Positions 43,247-53,779 of a DNA stretch of 64,000 bases are shown piece after piece; the first letter of the stretch is position 1, and each line of letters starts with the position of its first letter. The translations under genes were made by a program, and so were the position numbers. Source of the stretch: Deroplatys truncata (taxonomy: Eukaryota > Arthropoda > Insecta > Mantodea > Mantidae); NCBI GenBank assembly GCA_030765065.1, contig CM060990.1, positions 415,223,198 through 415,287,197 of the forward strand, read 5' to 3'. Below the pieces are notes generated by a model, which was not told the DNA's origin, made no database searches, and worked only from the letters and a program-made list of their open reading frames with translations.

Positions 43247-43864
43247 GAATTACTATGATACGCATATGATGTTACCTATAAAATACATGTTATCACACAA
43301 GCTGCTTTCATCGTCTTCCTCTTCATCTTCATGGTCAGTTTCTGAATCTAAAGATCTCGTTTCGAGTTTATCTTCTGAATCAGAGTATTCTTATTCATAT
43401 AAGTTGTCATCCACGGGCAAGGCATCATCATCGTAAAGTAGGCGATGCACTTCTTCCAAATCATTCGGATTTTGTAGATCGTACCTTTTACTCGTATTCA
43501 TGACGAAGCAGTAACAGCTCCTTGCAATAGTAAAGCAATATTACACAAAAGCTAATGAGAAACATATCTGTCAACAATATGTAACGCGAGCAGGCGCGCG
43601 GGGCCTGGTTGACCTGTGCGACACGTAACTGCTGATTATTCATTCCTCCAGCCAAACAAATAAACAGATAAGGTTATCGCTGCAGCAAATAATCGCCAAA
43701 GGTGTAATGTTAGATGTCCTAGTCAGGCAATTGCATAGGTGCGTTCGTTCGAAAATTATAACATTTATATAATGCCAGGGGTCTCTCAGGCCCCTAGCGA
43801 CTGACGGGGGGTTAACAACCTTAGTCTTAAGGCTAGCAATCCAGATAACTGAGAGCATTTAACA

Positions 43865-46050
43865 TACATGCTCTGCCAATTCTGAAACTTCTTAAACACC
43901 TCCTTACCAAAAGCATTTTTAAATGAGCTTTTGTGCTTAAGTGAAACCTGTTTACACAGTTGAAAATCTGGAAACTTGTCTTACTACTCAGCCTCATGTA
44001 TATCGTGCTTATGATGCTGCTGAGAAGTTCATGGAATACCTAACGTCCCTTACGAAAACAAACGACAATATATATAAATCGGCACAGACTCTGAAACTTA
44101 CAGTTGAACAGTAAAAGCATTTAAAGTCTTCTAGAGTGTTATTTAAGTTTCAAAGATTTACATTAGGGAACAACACAGTATGTGACCACAACCACAATAG
44201 CACTGAATACCGAGGAAATCTACATAATAAGTGCAATTTAGCCTGCAAACCTGCAAAACATCTGAATAATTATCTGTCTTCATGCATAACTTAGACGGAT
44301 ATAATTAGCATTTCATTGTTAAGGAGTTTTGCTGCACAAATGAACAACTGGAGGTAATTCCTAACTGTCAAAAAAACTACATCTTATTCTCTAAGGATGT
44401 TTGAGATATTAAACCTCATTTTGTGGATACCTGTCGCTTCCTGACTACCAGTCTGGATAAGGTAGTGAAAAACACATCAGCATATCCTGAGACGTGCAGG
44501 TACATTGGAAAAGACAAGTTGAACGGATAACACGTAAGGCGGTATTTGCCCACGACTATGTTACATCGTGGGATGTCTTGAACGATACACGTCTGGCTTC
44601 AACAGAAGCCTTCTGCAATAAACTGAACGAAGAAGAAATTAGTGATAATGACTACGATCGTTCTGTAAATGTATGAAAGCATTTTAATATGAGAAACCTG
44701 GCTGAATACAGCGATCTCTTCTAAACTTCAGAAGTCCATCTCCTAGCTGATATATTTGAGACATTCAGAGCCAGTCACTGAAAATGCATAAACTTAATCA
44801 TGCTCATTATTTTACCTCTCCAGGATTTACATGGGATGCCATGCTGCTGTACACCGGAATTGAACCCCAATTGCTTCTGGACTACGATCAGCTTCTCATG
44901 GTGGGAACGGCACGAGGGGAGGTTTATGCCAATAATACCATCCTTGCGCAGAAACTAACACCATTTACATGGAGAAGTTTGGTCCTCTGAAACCATCTCA
45001 GTTTAACAATATAACAACGCAAATAACTAATATGGTTGGGCGATCTGCAACGTCCTCCTTTATGGTGTATTTAAGTGGGTTTCTCGTCAAGGTTTAAAAC
45101 CAGGAACACTGCAAAAAGATGATCCTCATGAATATAAATTAATAGTCGATGTAGAATATCATACAGAGCTTCACGACCTCCATAAAAATCTACCTTTCCT
45201 ACCAGAGTACACGAAGACCAAGCAGTCGTCTACAACGAAGCTAATTCCTCATCTTGGACCCCGGAAGATGTACGTACTGCATTGCATGACATTGAAGCAA
45301 TCTGTTTGGCATGGACTATGTCTGAGAAAAGTCCCTTGTGTGCTACAATTCCGGCAGTCACAATGGCTAAAACGTTACGTGGAATTTAATAACGGGTTAA
45401 GACAACAGGCTGCAAATTATTTTGAGAGGGATCTTACAAACGTTTCAATAATGCAATGTTTGGAAAAACCACGGAGAAATTACATAATCGATTGGATGTA
45501 CGACCGGTTACGAGTGGAACGAGTCTGCAATAGTTGATTACTAAGCCTAAATTCATCGACAGAACTATGTATTGTGCTAAACTATTTGCTGTACGTAACG
45601 CTTCACGACGGAATTCCTCAATAAGCATAATAGATCGGGATGAGTGTTTTGGACATCTCTAAGACACAATGTACCGCTACCATTATAGTGTCTTGCTGCC
45701 GTATTATGCAGCTGAGAATCTGAAGCTAATGGTAAAATCATCCGTCGCAGTATCCGCTTACAACCAAAGATGTATGCAATAAATATCCATGGCTGTGTGA
45801 TAAAAGAGACTAAAGGCCAAAACGTATTGTCGTTAAGTATTACATCACATCTGATAGCTATGCGGACTGCCTGAAAACCAAAGAAATAATAATAACACCG
45901 ATGACTTTGGTCCTGTCACGACAGCATATCGTTACGTTAGTACAAGCGGATAAAATTACATTGACGACTTAAGACAATAAAGCTGTCATTGCATAGGACG
46001 GAATATGCATATGGACATTGCAGTGGCGTAAACAGTGTATAAGAGTGTAA
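43865..46050 (+). pseudogene. Old DNA polymerase B relic, C-terminal half
   Basis: This continues the protein interrupted at 12668. Plus-strand blocks, in order and in shifting frames: QPHVYRAYDAAEKFMEYL (43987), a His/Cys block (VCDHNH, RGNLHNKCNLAC; about 44180-44250), EAFCNKLNEEEISDNDYDRS (44611), HAHYFTSPGFTWDAMLLYTG (44799), ELHDLHKNLPFLPEYTKTK (45168), QSQWLKRYVEFNNGLRQQA (45355), a motif-B-like NNAMFGKTTEKLHNRLDVR (45447) and MYRYHYSVLLPYYAAENLKL (45670). The motif C acidic core is not readable. The arrangement is that of a viral/organellar-type PolB scattered in invertebrate genomes, of a lineage different from the Polinton POLB here. Long dead. Confidence 0.7.
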
Positions 46051-47869
46051 CTGTGATCTCAAGATAAGGATTTTCTCCATGAGTCTACAACTACAAAATG
46101 TAGGTTTGCACAAGTGCTACGTATACACCTAGCAGACGCGGGATGAAGAAATAGGAATAAGAAAATGGAAAAGGAAGGCATTAAGCATGTCGCTAGGGGC
46201 AACTTCTAGTTTCGGTCTTAAGCCTGTATAAAGAGAGGAGCCTACCCTTATAATCCTTATATAACGAAACACCGATTAACTTTATATGAACCTAAATAAA
46301 GCTGATAAGCGCACCACGCGTAGCCAAAACAATGTAACCACACAAAACAACAAAGTCGAATAGAACGCTATAATATCTCTCAAAACACAAGGATGGGTTA
46401 GTTTAGACTAGCCCTATGTCTGAGAGAGACGGTTAGCCATACATAGTTTACTGCAAGTTAGCATTGGAATATACAGAAGTTTATAAAAGAATTCAATATG
46501 ACTTTAAAATGAGAGAAATTACTGCAAAGCATCAGAAACTAGGTTATAATACGAAACAAAATGTATATAAAACATAATGGAATGCCTTAAAAGTATGCTA
46601 AAACCTATTGCAGCGCTCTAAATGCTCATAAAAGCAGCGCAAAATGCCTATAAAAGCAGCCAAATAAGCGTCAAAGTAATCTGAAACACGCACAAAAGTG
46701 TCCAAACTGCTTATGTTGGTTTCCGAAATGTCCATAAAAGTGCTCAAAAAACCTATTTAGTTCGTATGAACTTCCCTTATAAATGTCTAAAATGCCTGTG
46801 TTAATTCCAGAATTACCCATGAAATTGTCCATAGTACAAGTGCTAATACCAGAATTTGCAATGAAATTCCGCGAATATATCTCTGTTAGTAGCTGAATTA
46901 CCCTTGTAATTTAACCAAAATAACTTCATTAATACCTCAATTACCCATAAAATGACCCCAGAATATCAGTATTAATGCCAGAACTATCCATAAAGTTGCC
47001 AAAAATGCCTGTGTTAATACCAAAATTACCCAAGAGGTTACCCTAAAATACTTCTGTTAATACCTGAGTTACTCATAAGATTTACACAATATATGTGCGT
47101 TAATGCCAAAATCACTCTATAATTACCCAAAATATCTTCAAAATATCCTGAATAGTTCTAAATGCCTGCACCGGTTACGAAAATACCTATTCCATTTTCT
47201 AAATACCTTGAAATGTCTAAAACCTTCCCTTTTGGTGTTCCAAAGTGTCCTAAAGCCTGTGCTAATACTTTATCCAGGATACATTTAAAGTGTCTGAAAT
47301 ACCCCTATCAGAAGCTTTAAAGTAGGTATACCAGTGACCAAAATTGTCACAAAAATTCCCAAAATTTTCCTAAAAGCGCTCAAAATGTTTGTAAAATCTC
47401 TTCATAACACCTGTGCCAAGGTATAAAATGTTGGTAAAGGTGCAATAAATATCTGCTCCAGTGTCCGAAATATAGCAAATGCTTCCTCAAACGTCTCACC
47501 ATGCATACACCATCCTTCAATCTCCAAGAATATTAAATTGTTCCTGTAACCACCCTTGAATATCTTCAACCGCTAACCTCCCTAGTACAAGTGCTCGTTT
47601 TCCCTATCTCCCCCACAAAACACATTTTCTGCCCTTCAACCCCAACCTAGCCTAGCATCTCTCTTTATTTTCCCTATCTCTTCCATATAGATACAATTTT
47701 CAGTACCAACTCTGAGCTATATATACTGCTTGGAACCAGATTTTCCTGCCAGCATTAATGCTTAAATTCTGTTGGCGCTTACATATTATAAATAAATATG
47801 GAGGTAGAGGTGTGAAAATGCCTTCAGTAAGAAAACTAAACTTTCTGTCTCTCTCTCTATATATATATG
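46051..47869. repeat. AT-rich region with imperfect short tandem repeats
   Basis: From about 46550 to 47450 a loose 25-60-bp unit recurs (AAATGCCTATAAAAGCAGC; TTAATACCAGAATTACCCAT; variants of GTTAATACC..AATTACCC). No gene. The 46051-46550 and 47450-47869 flanks hold nothing I recognise apart from pyrimidine-rich runs. Confidence 0.55.
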
Positions 47870-47871
47870 TA

Positions 47872-49200
47872 CTGCCGTTTGTGAAAATTGCAGCACTAGG
47901 AAAGAATTACCCGAATAACTCCAAACTTGGTGGAAGTGTAGAAGTGTGTGCAAGCAATACGTGATTAGGTTTGCAGAGAGATGGGGTACCGTAAGCCGAG
48001 CAGACCGCTCTCGTGTCGGTCCGACAAGGTCAGTGTTGCGCCCAGTGTAGTCAGTACCGAGCTGTCAAACAAGGTGGAAACAAAATAGGTAAGAGTATGC
48101 CTCGTCGACGTCAAAGGGAGCAACATCGGCATTTGGGTGAGTTTAAACGGGGCAGAATGGTCGGTCTCCGGGAAGCGGGTTTGTCATACCGTGACATTTA
48201 GCCTCGTACAGGGCGTGCTGCTACGACAGTGATGCGTGTGTTGAAGCAGTGGATATATGAAGGTCGTACGCAGCGAAGAGCGAGTACTTGACCACGAAAC
48301 GTGACTACAGCACAGGATTACCGTCATCTTGTTCGCATGGCCATAACGGACCGATAGTTTCATCCACAGTGTTGGCTCGATGCTGGAGCAGTGCAACAGG
48401 TGTGAACTTGTCTGCATCAACGGTTGCACCGGTTGCATGCATGCCATTACGTCGGATTCCATTGTCCAGAAACCACAAGCTCCTCTGACTGCAATGGCCA
48501 TATGAACACCGTCACTGCAGTGCTGAGTGGCAAAATGTAGTTTTTTCGGACGAGTCCCGCGTCTACGTGTCCTACAGTGATGACCGCATAGTGTCCGAAC
48601 CGTGGTGAGTGCAACCTGGATGGCTGCATTGTTGAGCGGCAGCGCACAAATACCAGGTTTGATTGTTTGGGACGCCATTGTTTTCAACAGCCGATCTCGC
48701 CTCCTACGAATTGAGGGCACTTTGAACGGCAACCGGCACCTAAAGGTGGTTGTAGAGCCTGAGGTACTCTCCCTGCTTCAGGCATCTGCACAGGCCACAT
48801 TTCAATAGGACAAGGCTTCTTCAAAGAGCGATTGGTACCACTGCTTCCCTGGTCTGCAGTACCCTAACATGTCGTCCATCGAACATGTCTGGGATATGGT
48901 TGGTCGGCACCTGGTGCTTTATGGTCTTCCAGTAACAAGTGTAACGAATTTGTTGGCTCGAATGCAAACTGCGTGTAGGGAAATCCCTCAGGAACTTATT
49001 CAGAACCTTTTTGATTCAATGCCATGGTGTACAGCAGCTCTAATTTCAGCGCACGGAGGCCACACCAAATACTGAATATTAGGGCTCAATGGCCATGCAT
49101 ATATTTGAAAAGTTTATCTTTTGTTACTTGTCATGTAGCTAACCTGTGGTATTAAATTCATGCGTTTCCTTCTTGGTGTTCCAATTTTCACAAACGGCAG
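47872..49200 (+). mobile_element. Tc1-like transposon, 1329 bp
   Basis: Terminal inverted repeats CTGCCGTTTGTGAAAATTG at the left and the same read inward from 49200, each flanked by TA (47870-47871, 49201-49202). It encloses a single transposase relic with the same orientation. Confidence 0.9.
48097..49075 (+). pseudogene. Tc1-like transposase, broken
   Basis: From MPRRRQREQ (48097) the frame gives MVGLREAGLSYRDI, then stops and frameshifts follow. Later blocks include RNVTTAQDYRHLVRMAITDR, WDAIVFNSRSRLLRIEGTLN, SSIEHVWDMVGRHLVLYG (48872) and AHGGHTKY at the end. All match the order of Tc1-like transposases common in arthropods. The second catalytic region lies across a frameshift near 48540. 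Confidence 0.88.
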
Positions 49201-49819
49201 TATATATATAATAAAAAGTAAAAACCCGTACGAGACGTGAAAAAAGAAAAGAAGACAAACCAGTGAACCAGAACGTTCTGTATAATTCCAGAAAGGCGCA
49301 TTATTTTATGGACAAGGGAAACTAATAATTGGGACCGGCTACGACGCTTCCTTAGGAGCCAAACTAGATTTTCTTCCCATCATTAGGGTTTAAATTCTAA
49401 GGCATTATAAGGTAAGCATATACAGGCTTTGTCGAAAAATGTGTGGAAGTTTTAACACGTGGCATCTGGATATTGGTTTCAGAGTTCCGTTGAATTATCT
49501 TTGAAATACGTGTTGTATTGTGTTTTCTCAACAGATGTTGGTACCCGTATGGCTCTTTTAACTAATATGTGACGTATGGTAGTGAATGAAAACGGCCAGG
49601 TCACGTTTGCCATTTGAGGAACGGAAGCTCATTTTAAGTGATAGTTGAAATATGAAAATGTGTCTGAAATTCAACGTGCGTGGAGTGTGAGTTTGTAACA
49701 TTATATTAAATATTCCTGACAATTGTGTCTTTGTGGTACCTTTTAGACACATGGAGTCATTTGTGATATGCACAAGACAAGATAGGAAGACCTCGTAAGC
49801 TCACAAGTCCTGCTTTTTC

Positions 49820-50530
49820 GGCTATGGTCTTGAAAGGTTTACCTCATCTCAGAAATGTACTACGCAATGTCTTCTTGAAACAGAGGTTAGCAGCGCGAGT
49901 GTGCGACACATTTTGAAAACCACTAAGTGGAAAGTTTACATAGCAAGATTAGTGCATGCATTAAACAGAGACGATCCTGAACACGGAATGCAGTTTTTGA
50001 ATGGTTTCAGCATATGGTAAACGAAAATTAAAAGTATGTTACAAACATTGTGTGGTCTGATGAGACCCAATTAAACTTAATGGAACAATGGTTTTCTTTG
50101 GTACCCGATAACCCAGATTTTCATGTAGCTAATTCAGTCAATCTACCACGTGTGAATATCTGGTATAGACAATAATCAAGCAGTTTAATAGGATCCATCT
50201 TCTGTCTAGGTCTACTTAGTGATGCTAGGAGTGTAGAAATTCTAAGCATATAAACTTTCTCAATTACAAGGGCAGTTTATATATACAGTGTGTTGTGCCA
50301 ACAAAACGTTCACCGCTTTTAACACTTCTGGACTCTTACTTTTGGAGGACATTTAAGGATGCAGTTATCGCAGGATACTGCTTACGCTGGAGGCCGTTTA
50401 TCAAGTAACTACACCAAAATTTGCAGAAATCCCCACGGACGCATTCACCAAAGTTGATCAGGTAACAATTCGACGTTGCGATATGCATCTGATTACTGGC
50501 AGAACCGAAAGTAACTGAACACCTGCAGAC
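49820..50530 (+). pseudogene. Second mariner-type transposase relic (DUF4817-associated family)
   Basis: Blocks SSASVRHILKTTKWKVYIAR, LVHALNRDDPEHGMQFLNGF (49890-50010) and a WSDE-like segment (GTGTGGTCTGATGAGACCCA at 50051) followed by LNGT-like sequence resemble the transposases found with HTH DUF4817 proteins in insects. Only scraps of the second half remain. Ends not identified. The 49203-49819 segment before it has no recognised gene. Confidence 0.6.
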
Positions 50531-50689
50531 AACGTGTGTTAAAACTGTGATGTATAACTAAGTTCAGTACCAATACATAATAAATAATTCATTTGTTAAA
50601 GTGCGTACATATTTCTTTTACGGTCTCTGTATATCTCTTACTCTGTGTGTGTGTGTTTGTGTGTTATATAATTAATAGACTTCCACGGT

Positions 50690-50942
50690 AAATGCCAAGG
50701 GCGCGGGTTTAAACCCGGCGGAGGGCAATGGTCATTTTCGGGCATAAAAATCTTTAGCATGGCTTCCTTCGGAAGGGATGTAAAACCAATGGTTCCGTGT
50801 CTTAGATTTGCGGCAAGTAAAAGAACCTCAGCCTCATAAAGAGGCCTCTGAGCAAAACTTCCGGTATTTACGCCCAATATAGAATGGGACGCTAATAACC
50901 AGTGTAGTTAAAGAGCGTTCCACAAATAAATCTCAATTCAAT
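50690..50942 (+). mobile_element. tRNA-derived SINE, copy C
   Basis: B-box-like GGTTTAAACCC at 50706-50716, core CTTCCTTCGGAAGGGATG, and the tail AATAAATCTCAATTCAATT. The 5' part is partly lost into a GT repeat. Confidence 0.8.
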
Positions 50943-51100
50943 TCTGCGGTAAAGTGTAATGCTCGCATTCGGGAGGTCCTGGGTTGGATTCCCGGTGGCC
51001 GCCTAATAACCATGTGTTTCTCGTGATATTTGCGAGTTCACAAAGGCGGATGCTGGAGTGGTGTATTTTTACCACAGATTTCGCTCTCCCGCATTTCCTC
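50943..51100 (+). mobile_element. Second SINE family, copy 1
   Basis: A tRNA-like head (GCGGTAAAGTGTAATGCTCG, B box GGGTTGGATTCCC at about 50982) followed by TAATAACCATG and ACAAAGGCGGATGCTGGAG. Related to 55545-55760 but not to the SINE directly upstream. Sequence from 51100 to 51490 has no recognised feature. Confidence 0.55.
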
Positions 51101-51496
51101 TCATTTTATTCCCTTTTCATTTTTCTGGTTGACTCCGGGCTGTGGTTCGTCGGTGTTGGGCAGATGGCGCAGAGATTACGATTTAGAACTTCTTTTCGGT
51201 TGTGTTAGAGAGAAGCCTGTCGAGCGTCCACTGAGGGACGCCTTTGAGGGACACTCCCGTGGCCGGGTGGTCTAGCTTGGAGCTACTAGGGAACTCTGCA
51301 CGCCTCTATCGACTGACACCGGTCTCGCTCTGCAACCCACACGTCTCCTGCAGTTTCCTCACCTCATGCGTTTTTCCCAGGGTTGTACGCAAAGAAGATC
51401 CATTGGGGTTCGAAGTGCTGCGTGTCCCCTTCGTTAAATAGTCCCATTCTACCCTATACTAGCTTATATATAATGAATACATTAACACATATTATG

Positions 51497-51612
51497 TTTG
51501 GTGTATGTATGTGTATGTGTGTATGTGTGTATGTATGTATGTGTGTATGTATGTATGTATGTATGTATGTATGTATGTATGTATGTATGTATGTATGTAT
51601 GTATGTATGCAT
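51497..51612. repeat. (GTAT)n microsatellite
   Basis: Long run of GTAT with GTGTAT interruptions at its start. ORFs reported through it on both strands are repeat artefacts. 51613-52100 shows no recognised feature. Confidence 0.92.
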
Positions 51613-52100
51613 GAGTACCACTGAAGTATCAGGGTACGGCCTGAGTGCTGCTGTGCGTGCAGCGTTATTACGTAGCAACGCTTGAGCCCGCTGGTGTGCC
51701 CTCTGTGCAGTGGAGAGCGTTTGGTGCTGATGGTGTTAAATACTACAGCAGGAAAGTGAAATAGACGTGTAGAATGGAAACGGGGAAATTGATATTTGAT
51801 ATGGTTTTAGAAGAATACACGCTTCTAAAACTTTATTTGTTTAATATAAAAAGGGTTCCAAGTGGTGTTGTTAAACAAAAATAATATTTTGGAGAATTTC
51901 ACACATTGTACGACACTGTAATATCTGATCCCGCAAAATTTCATGAGTATACAGGAATGTATGTGTCAGCCTTTGATTACATACTACAGAAGATCGAACC
52001 CCACCTAAGGATCAAAGATACCTGCTTTCATATAACAGTATCTCCTGTGGAGAAGCTTATTGTGACTTTAAGTTAAGCAGAATATAACAAATATCATCTC

Positions 52101-52800
52101 TCAAATCTTTGTGTGTGAAATAAAGCGCATGTCACTGGCACTAGTAGCATAGTTTACTTGACTGAAAATAGATTTGGGAAAATAACCACAGTGAGTATTG
52201 TCATGAATATGCCGGTTTTGGGTTATTACATCTAGTAGCAACTCATTTATTTTTCCTCTAAAACGCAATTTCTGAACTTCGGTTAATTTTCTCATGCTTG
52301 GAAGTATACTCATAAGAAATATGTAATCGGCATCTTTTTTAGTTCTTCATTGGCTTGATTCTTACTGATACGTTTTTTCATAAGAAGAAGGATTGGCTTT
52401 TCCCTTCCAAATCCAACCTATCTTCTCTCATAGCATTAGCTGATCGTTTTCTTGATACCTTTGGTGATGGCATGGACTGTTGCTTCTCAGTATTTGCATG
52501 TGCTGCTGCTTCATCTTCATTTTGAAGACTGGATGTCGTACCTTCGGTATCCACTGCATTCAGAATTTGACTATTACGTAAATTACCTGTGGACGTTGCT
52601 CGCATTTGCTCATCTTTCAGAAAAGTCATAATTTTAAAATACTGCCAGGAAGTATAATTTATGTGTGCGTTAGCTCCAGATTTACAAGCTGGAAGGTTTT
52701 TAATCTCCTTCCTGAATTGATCTTTCAGATGTTTCCATTTCTTTTTTTAGTGATTCTTCCGGAAGAAAAGCACAATAAGAGAACCTCGTTTATAGCTTTA
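52101..52800 (-). pseudogene. MADF-BESS protein of a Harbinger element
   Basis: Minus strand: the 52640-52790 region reads as a broken MADF-like block (DQF.KEIKNLPACKSGA type, across shifted frames), followed by MTFLKDEQMRATSTGNL (52629), a polar linker with SRKRSANAMRE, and a BESS-like motif FLMSILPSMRKLTEVQKLRF (about 52315-52260). MADF/BESS or Myb-like partners accompany PIF/Harbinger transposases, here divergently arranged with the transposase at 52806. Stops near 52380 separate linker and BESS parts. Confidence 0.65.
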
Positions 52801-52805
52801 TTGCA

Positions 52806-53560
52806 GATATCTTGTCACGGGAGTGGCATTCAGAGCTTTGGATTTCAACTTTCGCATGGAGAAGACAACCATTGCAACAATAGTTTATGAAGCACGCGTT
52901 GCAATTTGGTCAGAATTAGTGAATATATACATGCCGCCGCCTTCTAGGGAAGACTTGAAGAATGCTACAAATGAGTATCAAGGACTATGGCAATTTCCAA
53001 ATTGTATTCATGCAATTGTTTGCCGACATTGTGAAATAATTTGTCCTGCTCATTCTGCATCGGCATACTATAATTATAAGAATTACTTTTCAGTAACATT
53101 GCAGGGAGTAGCAGATATAAATAGCAAAATTTTTAACAATAGAAGTTGGTGGAAGCGAAAGGCAAAGTGATGGCGGGACATTTTATTTTTTCTCTTCTTA
53201 AGAAGTTAATTGATGAAGACAGATTTAATGTACCATCATTTAACATTGTTCCAGAAACAACAGTATCTTGCCGTATGTTTTCATTGAGGACAAAGCATAT
53301 CCATTAAAGAGATATTCGATGCGTCCATTTCCGGAAAGGATTTTGAATGGCAAAAGAAGATATTTTAATCAGAGACTGTCTCGTGGGAGAAAGCGTAGAG
53401 TGTGATTTTGGAATTTTATATGCCAAGTGGCGTATACTAGGTAAACCTATAGAAACGACCGTGGAACCTACTTGTCCTGTAATAAAAGCTGCTTGTCTCT
53501 TACATAATGTTATAAGAGATCGTGATGAAAATAGTGACAGCGATTACATTGTAGTAAATG
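52806..53560 (+). pseudogene. PIF/Harbinger transposase relic
   Basis: Plus strand: TTIATIVYEARVAIWSELVN, LWQFPNCIHAIVCRHCEIIC, SASAYYNYKNYFSVTLQGVA, a second block FIEDKAYPLKRY (about 53291), then VGESVECDFGILYAKWRIL (53389) and IKAACLLHNVI. These follow the order of Harbinger DDE transposases. In the first catalytic block the usual Asp of IDGKH is Val (IVCRH), while the second Asp and the Glu (VECDFG) survive. Frameshifts between blocks. Inactive. Confidence 0.85.
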
Positions 53561-53779
53561 CTAATGTAAGTGGAGACAATACTCCTCTCAGTATACAAAA
53601 CAATAGTTCCTCTACAGTAGCAAAAAATATGAAGAACAGATTTGTAAACTACTTTATGATAAATACAGTCACAAAATGTGTCAATAAAATTACCTTCACT
53701 CCCAAGTTTGAGTGCAATCTCACTCCATTTTTCCTTCCGACTGTTCTGTTTCTGTAACTTGGATGAGAAGAAAGCCATG

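Larger units (their letters stand above)
41299..43811 (-). mobile_element. piggyBac transposon, 2513 bp, TTAA on both sides
   Basis: TTAA at 41295-41298 and 43812-43815. Terminal inverted repeats CCCTCCGTCAG (left) and CCCCCCGTCAG (right, read inward), followed on both sides by GC-rich stretches (GCGCGGGGCCTAGTAGACC; GGGGCCTGAGAGACCCC). It carries a minus-strand transposase relic (41677-43186). It inserted into the 3' LTR of the Gypsy-like element, so it is younger than that element. Confidence 0.92.
12669..43864 (+). mobile_element. Gypsy-like LTR retrotransposon carrying a stack of nested elements
   Basis: The two LTRs (12669-13255 and 40362-43864) are direct repeats that share starts (TGTAAT), ends (ACA), and internal blocks such as TTGTTGCCA and the AATAAATC polyadenylation region. 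Gag follows the first LTR, and an end-of-polyprotein-like ORF plus a purine-rich tract precedes the second. Inside lie a MITE (14712-15355), a Polinton (16521-33536), a mariner (33672-34906), a piggyBac-like remnant (35744-36627), a hAT relic (37065-38811), a SINE (40619-40903) and a piggyBac (41299-43811). A clear target duplication is not visible (TGCAG left, TACAT right), but PolB coding traces run up to both ends, so I infer one insertion. Two separate damaged copies cannot be fully excluded. Confidence 0.55.
40362..43864 (+). repeat. 3' LTR interrupted by a SINE and a piggyBac
   Basis: Starts TGTAATGTGAATAAATA. It matches the 5' LTR through AAGTGAACCGATGTTAAGAAA, a GT-rich segment, TATGTAACTATTTGTTGCCA, CATTCTTCTTTACTAG and ACCAACGATTATCCTTAA. 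The piggyBac then intervenes at TTAA (41295-41298), and the last 49 bp (43816-43864, through CTGAGAGCATTTAACA) complete the LTR. The SINE occupies 40619-40903. Confidence 0.75.

Noticed and set aside
12664..43869. Clear target duplication of the LTR element
   Set aside because: TGCAG on the left and TACAT on the right agree at only three of five positions, so I do not claim it.
51383..51685. ORFs on both strands across the GTAT repeat
   Set aside because: Low-complexity translation of a tetranucleotide repeat.
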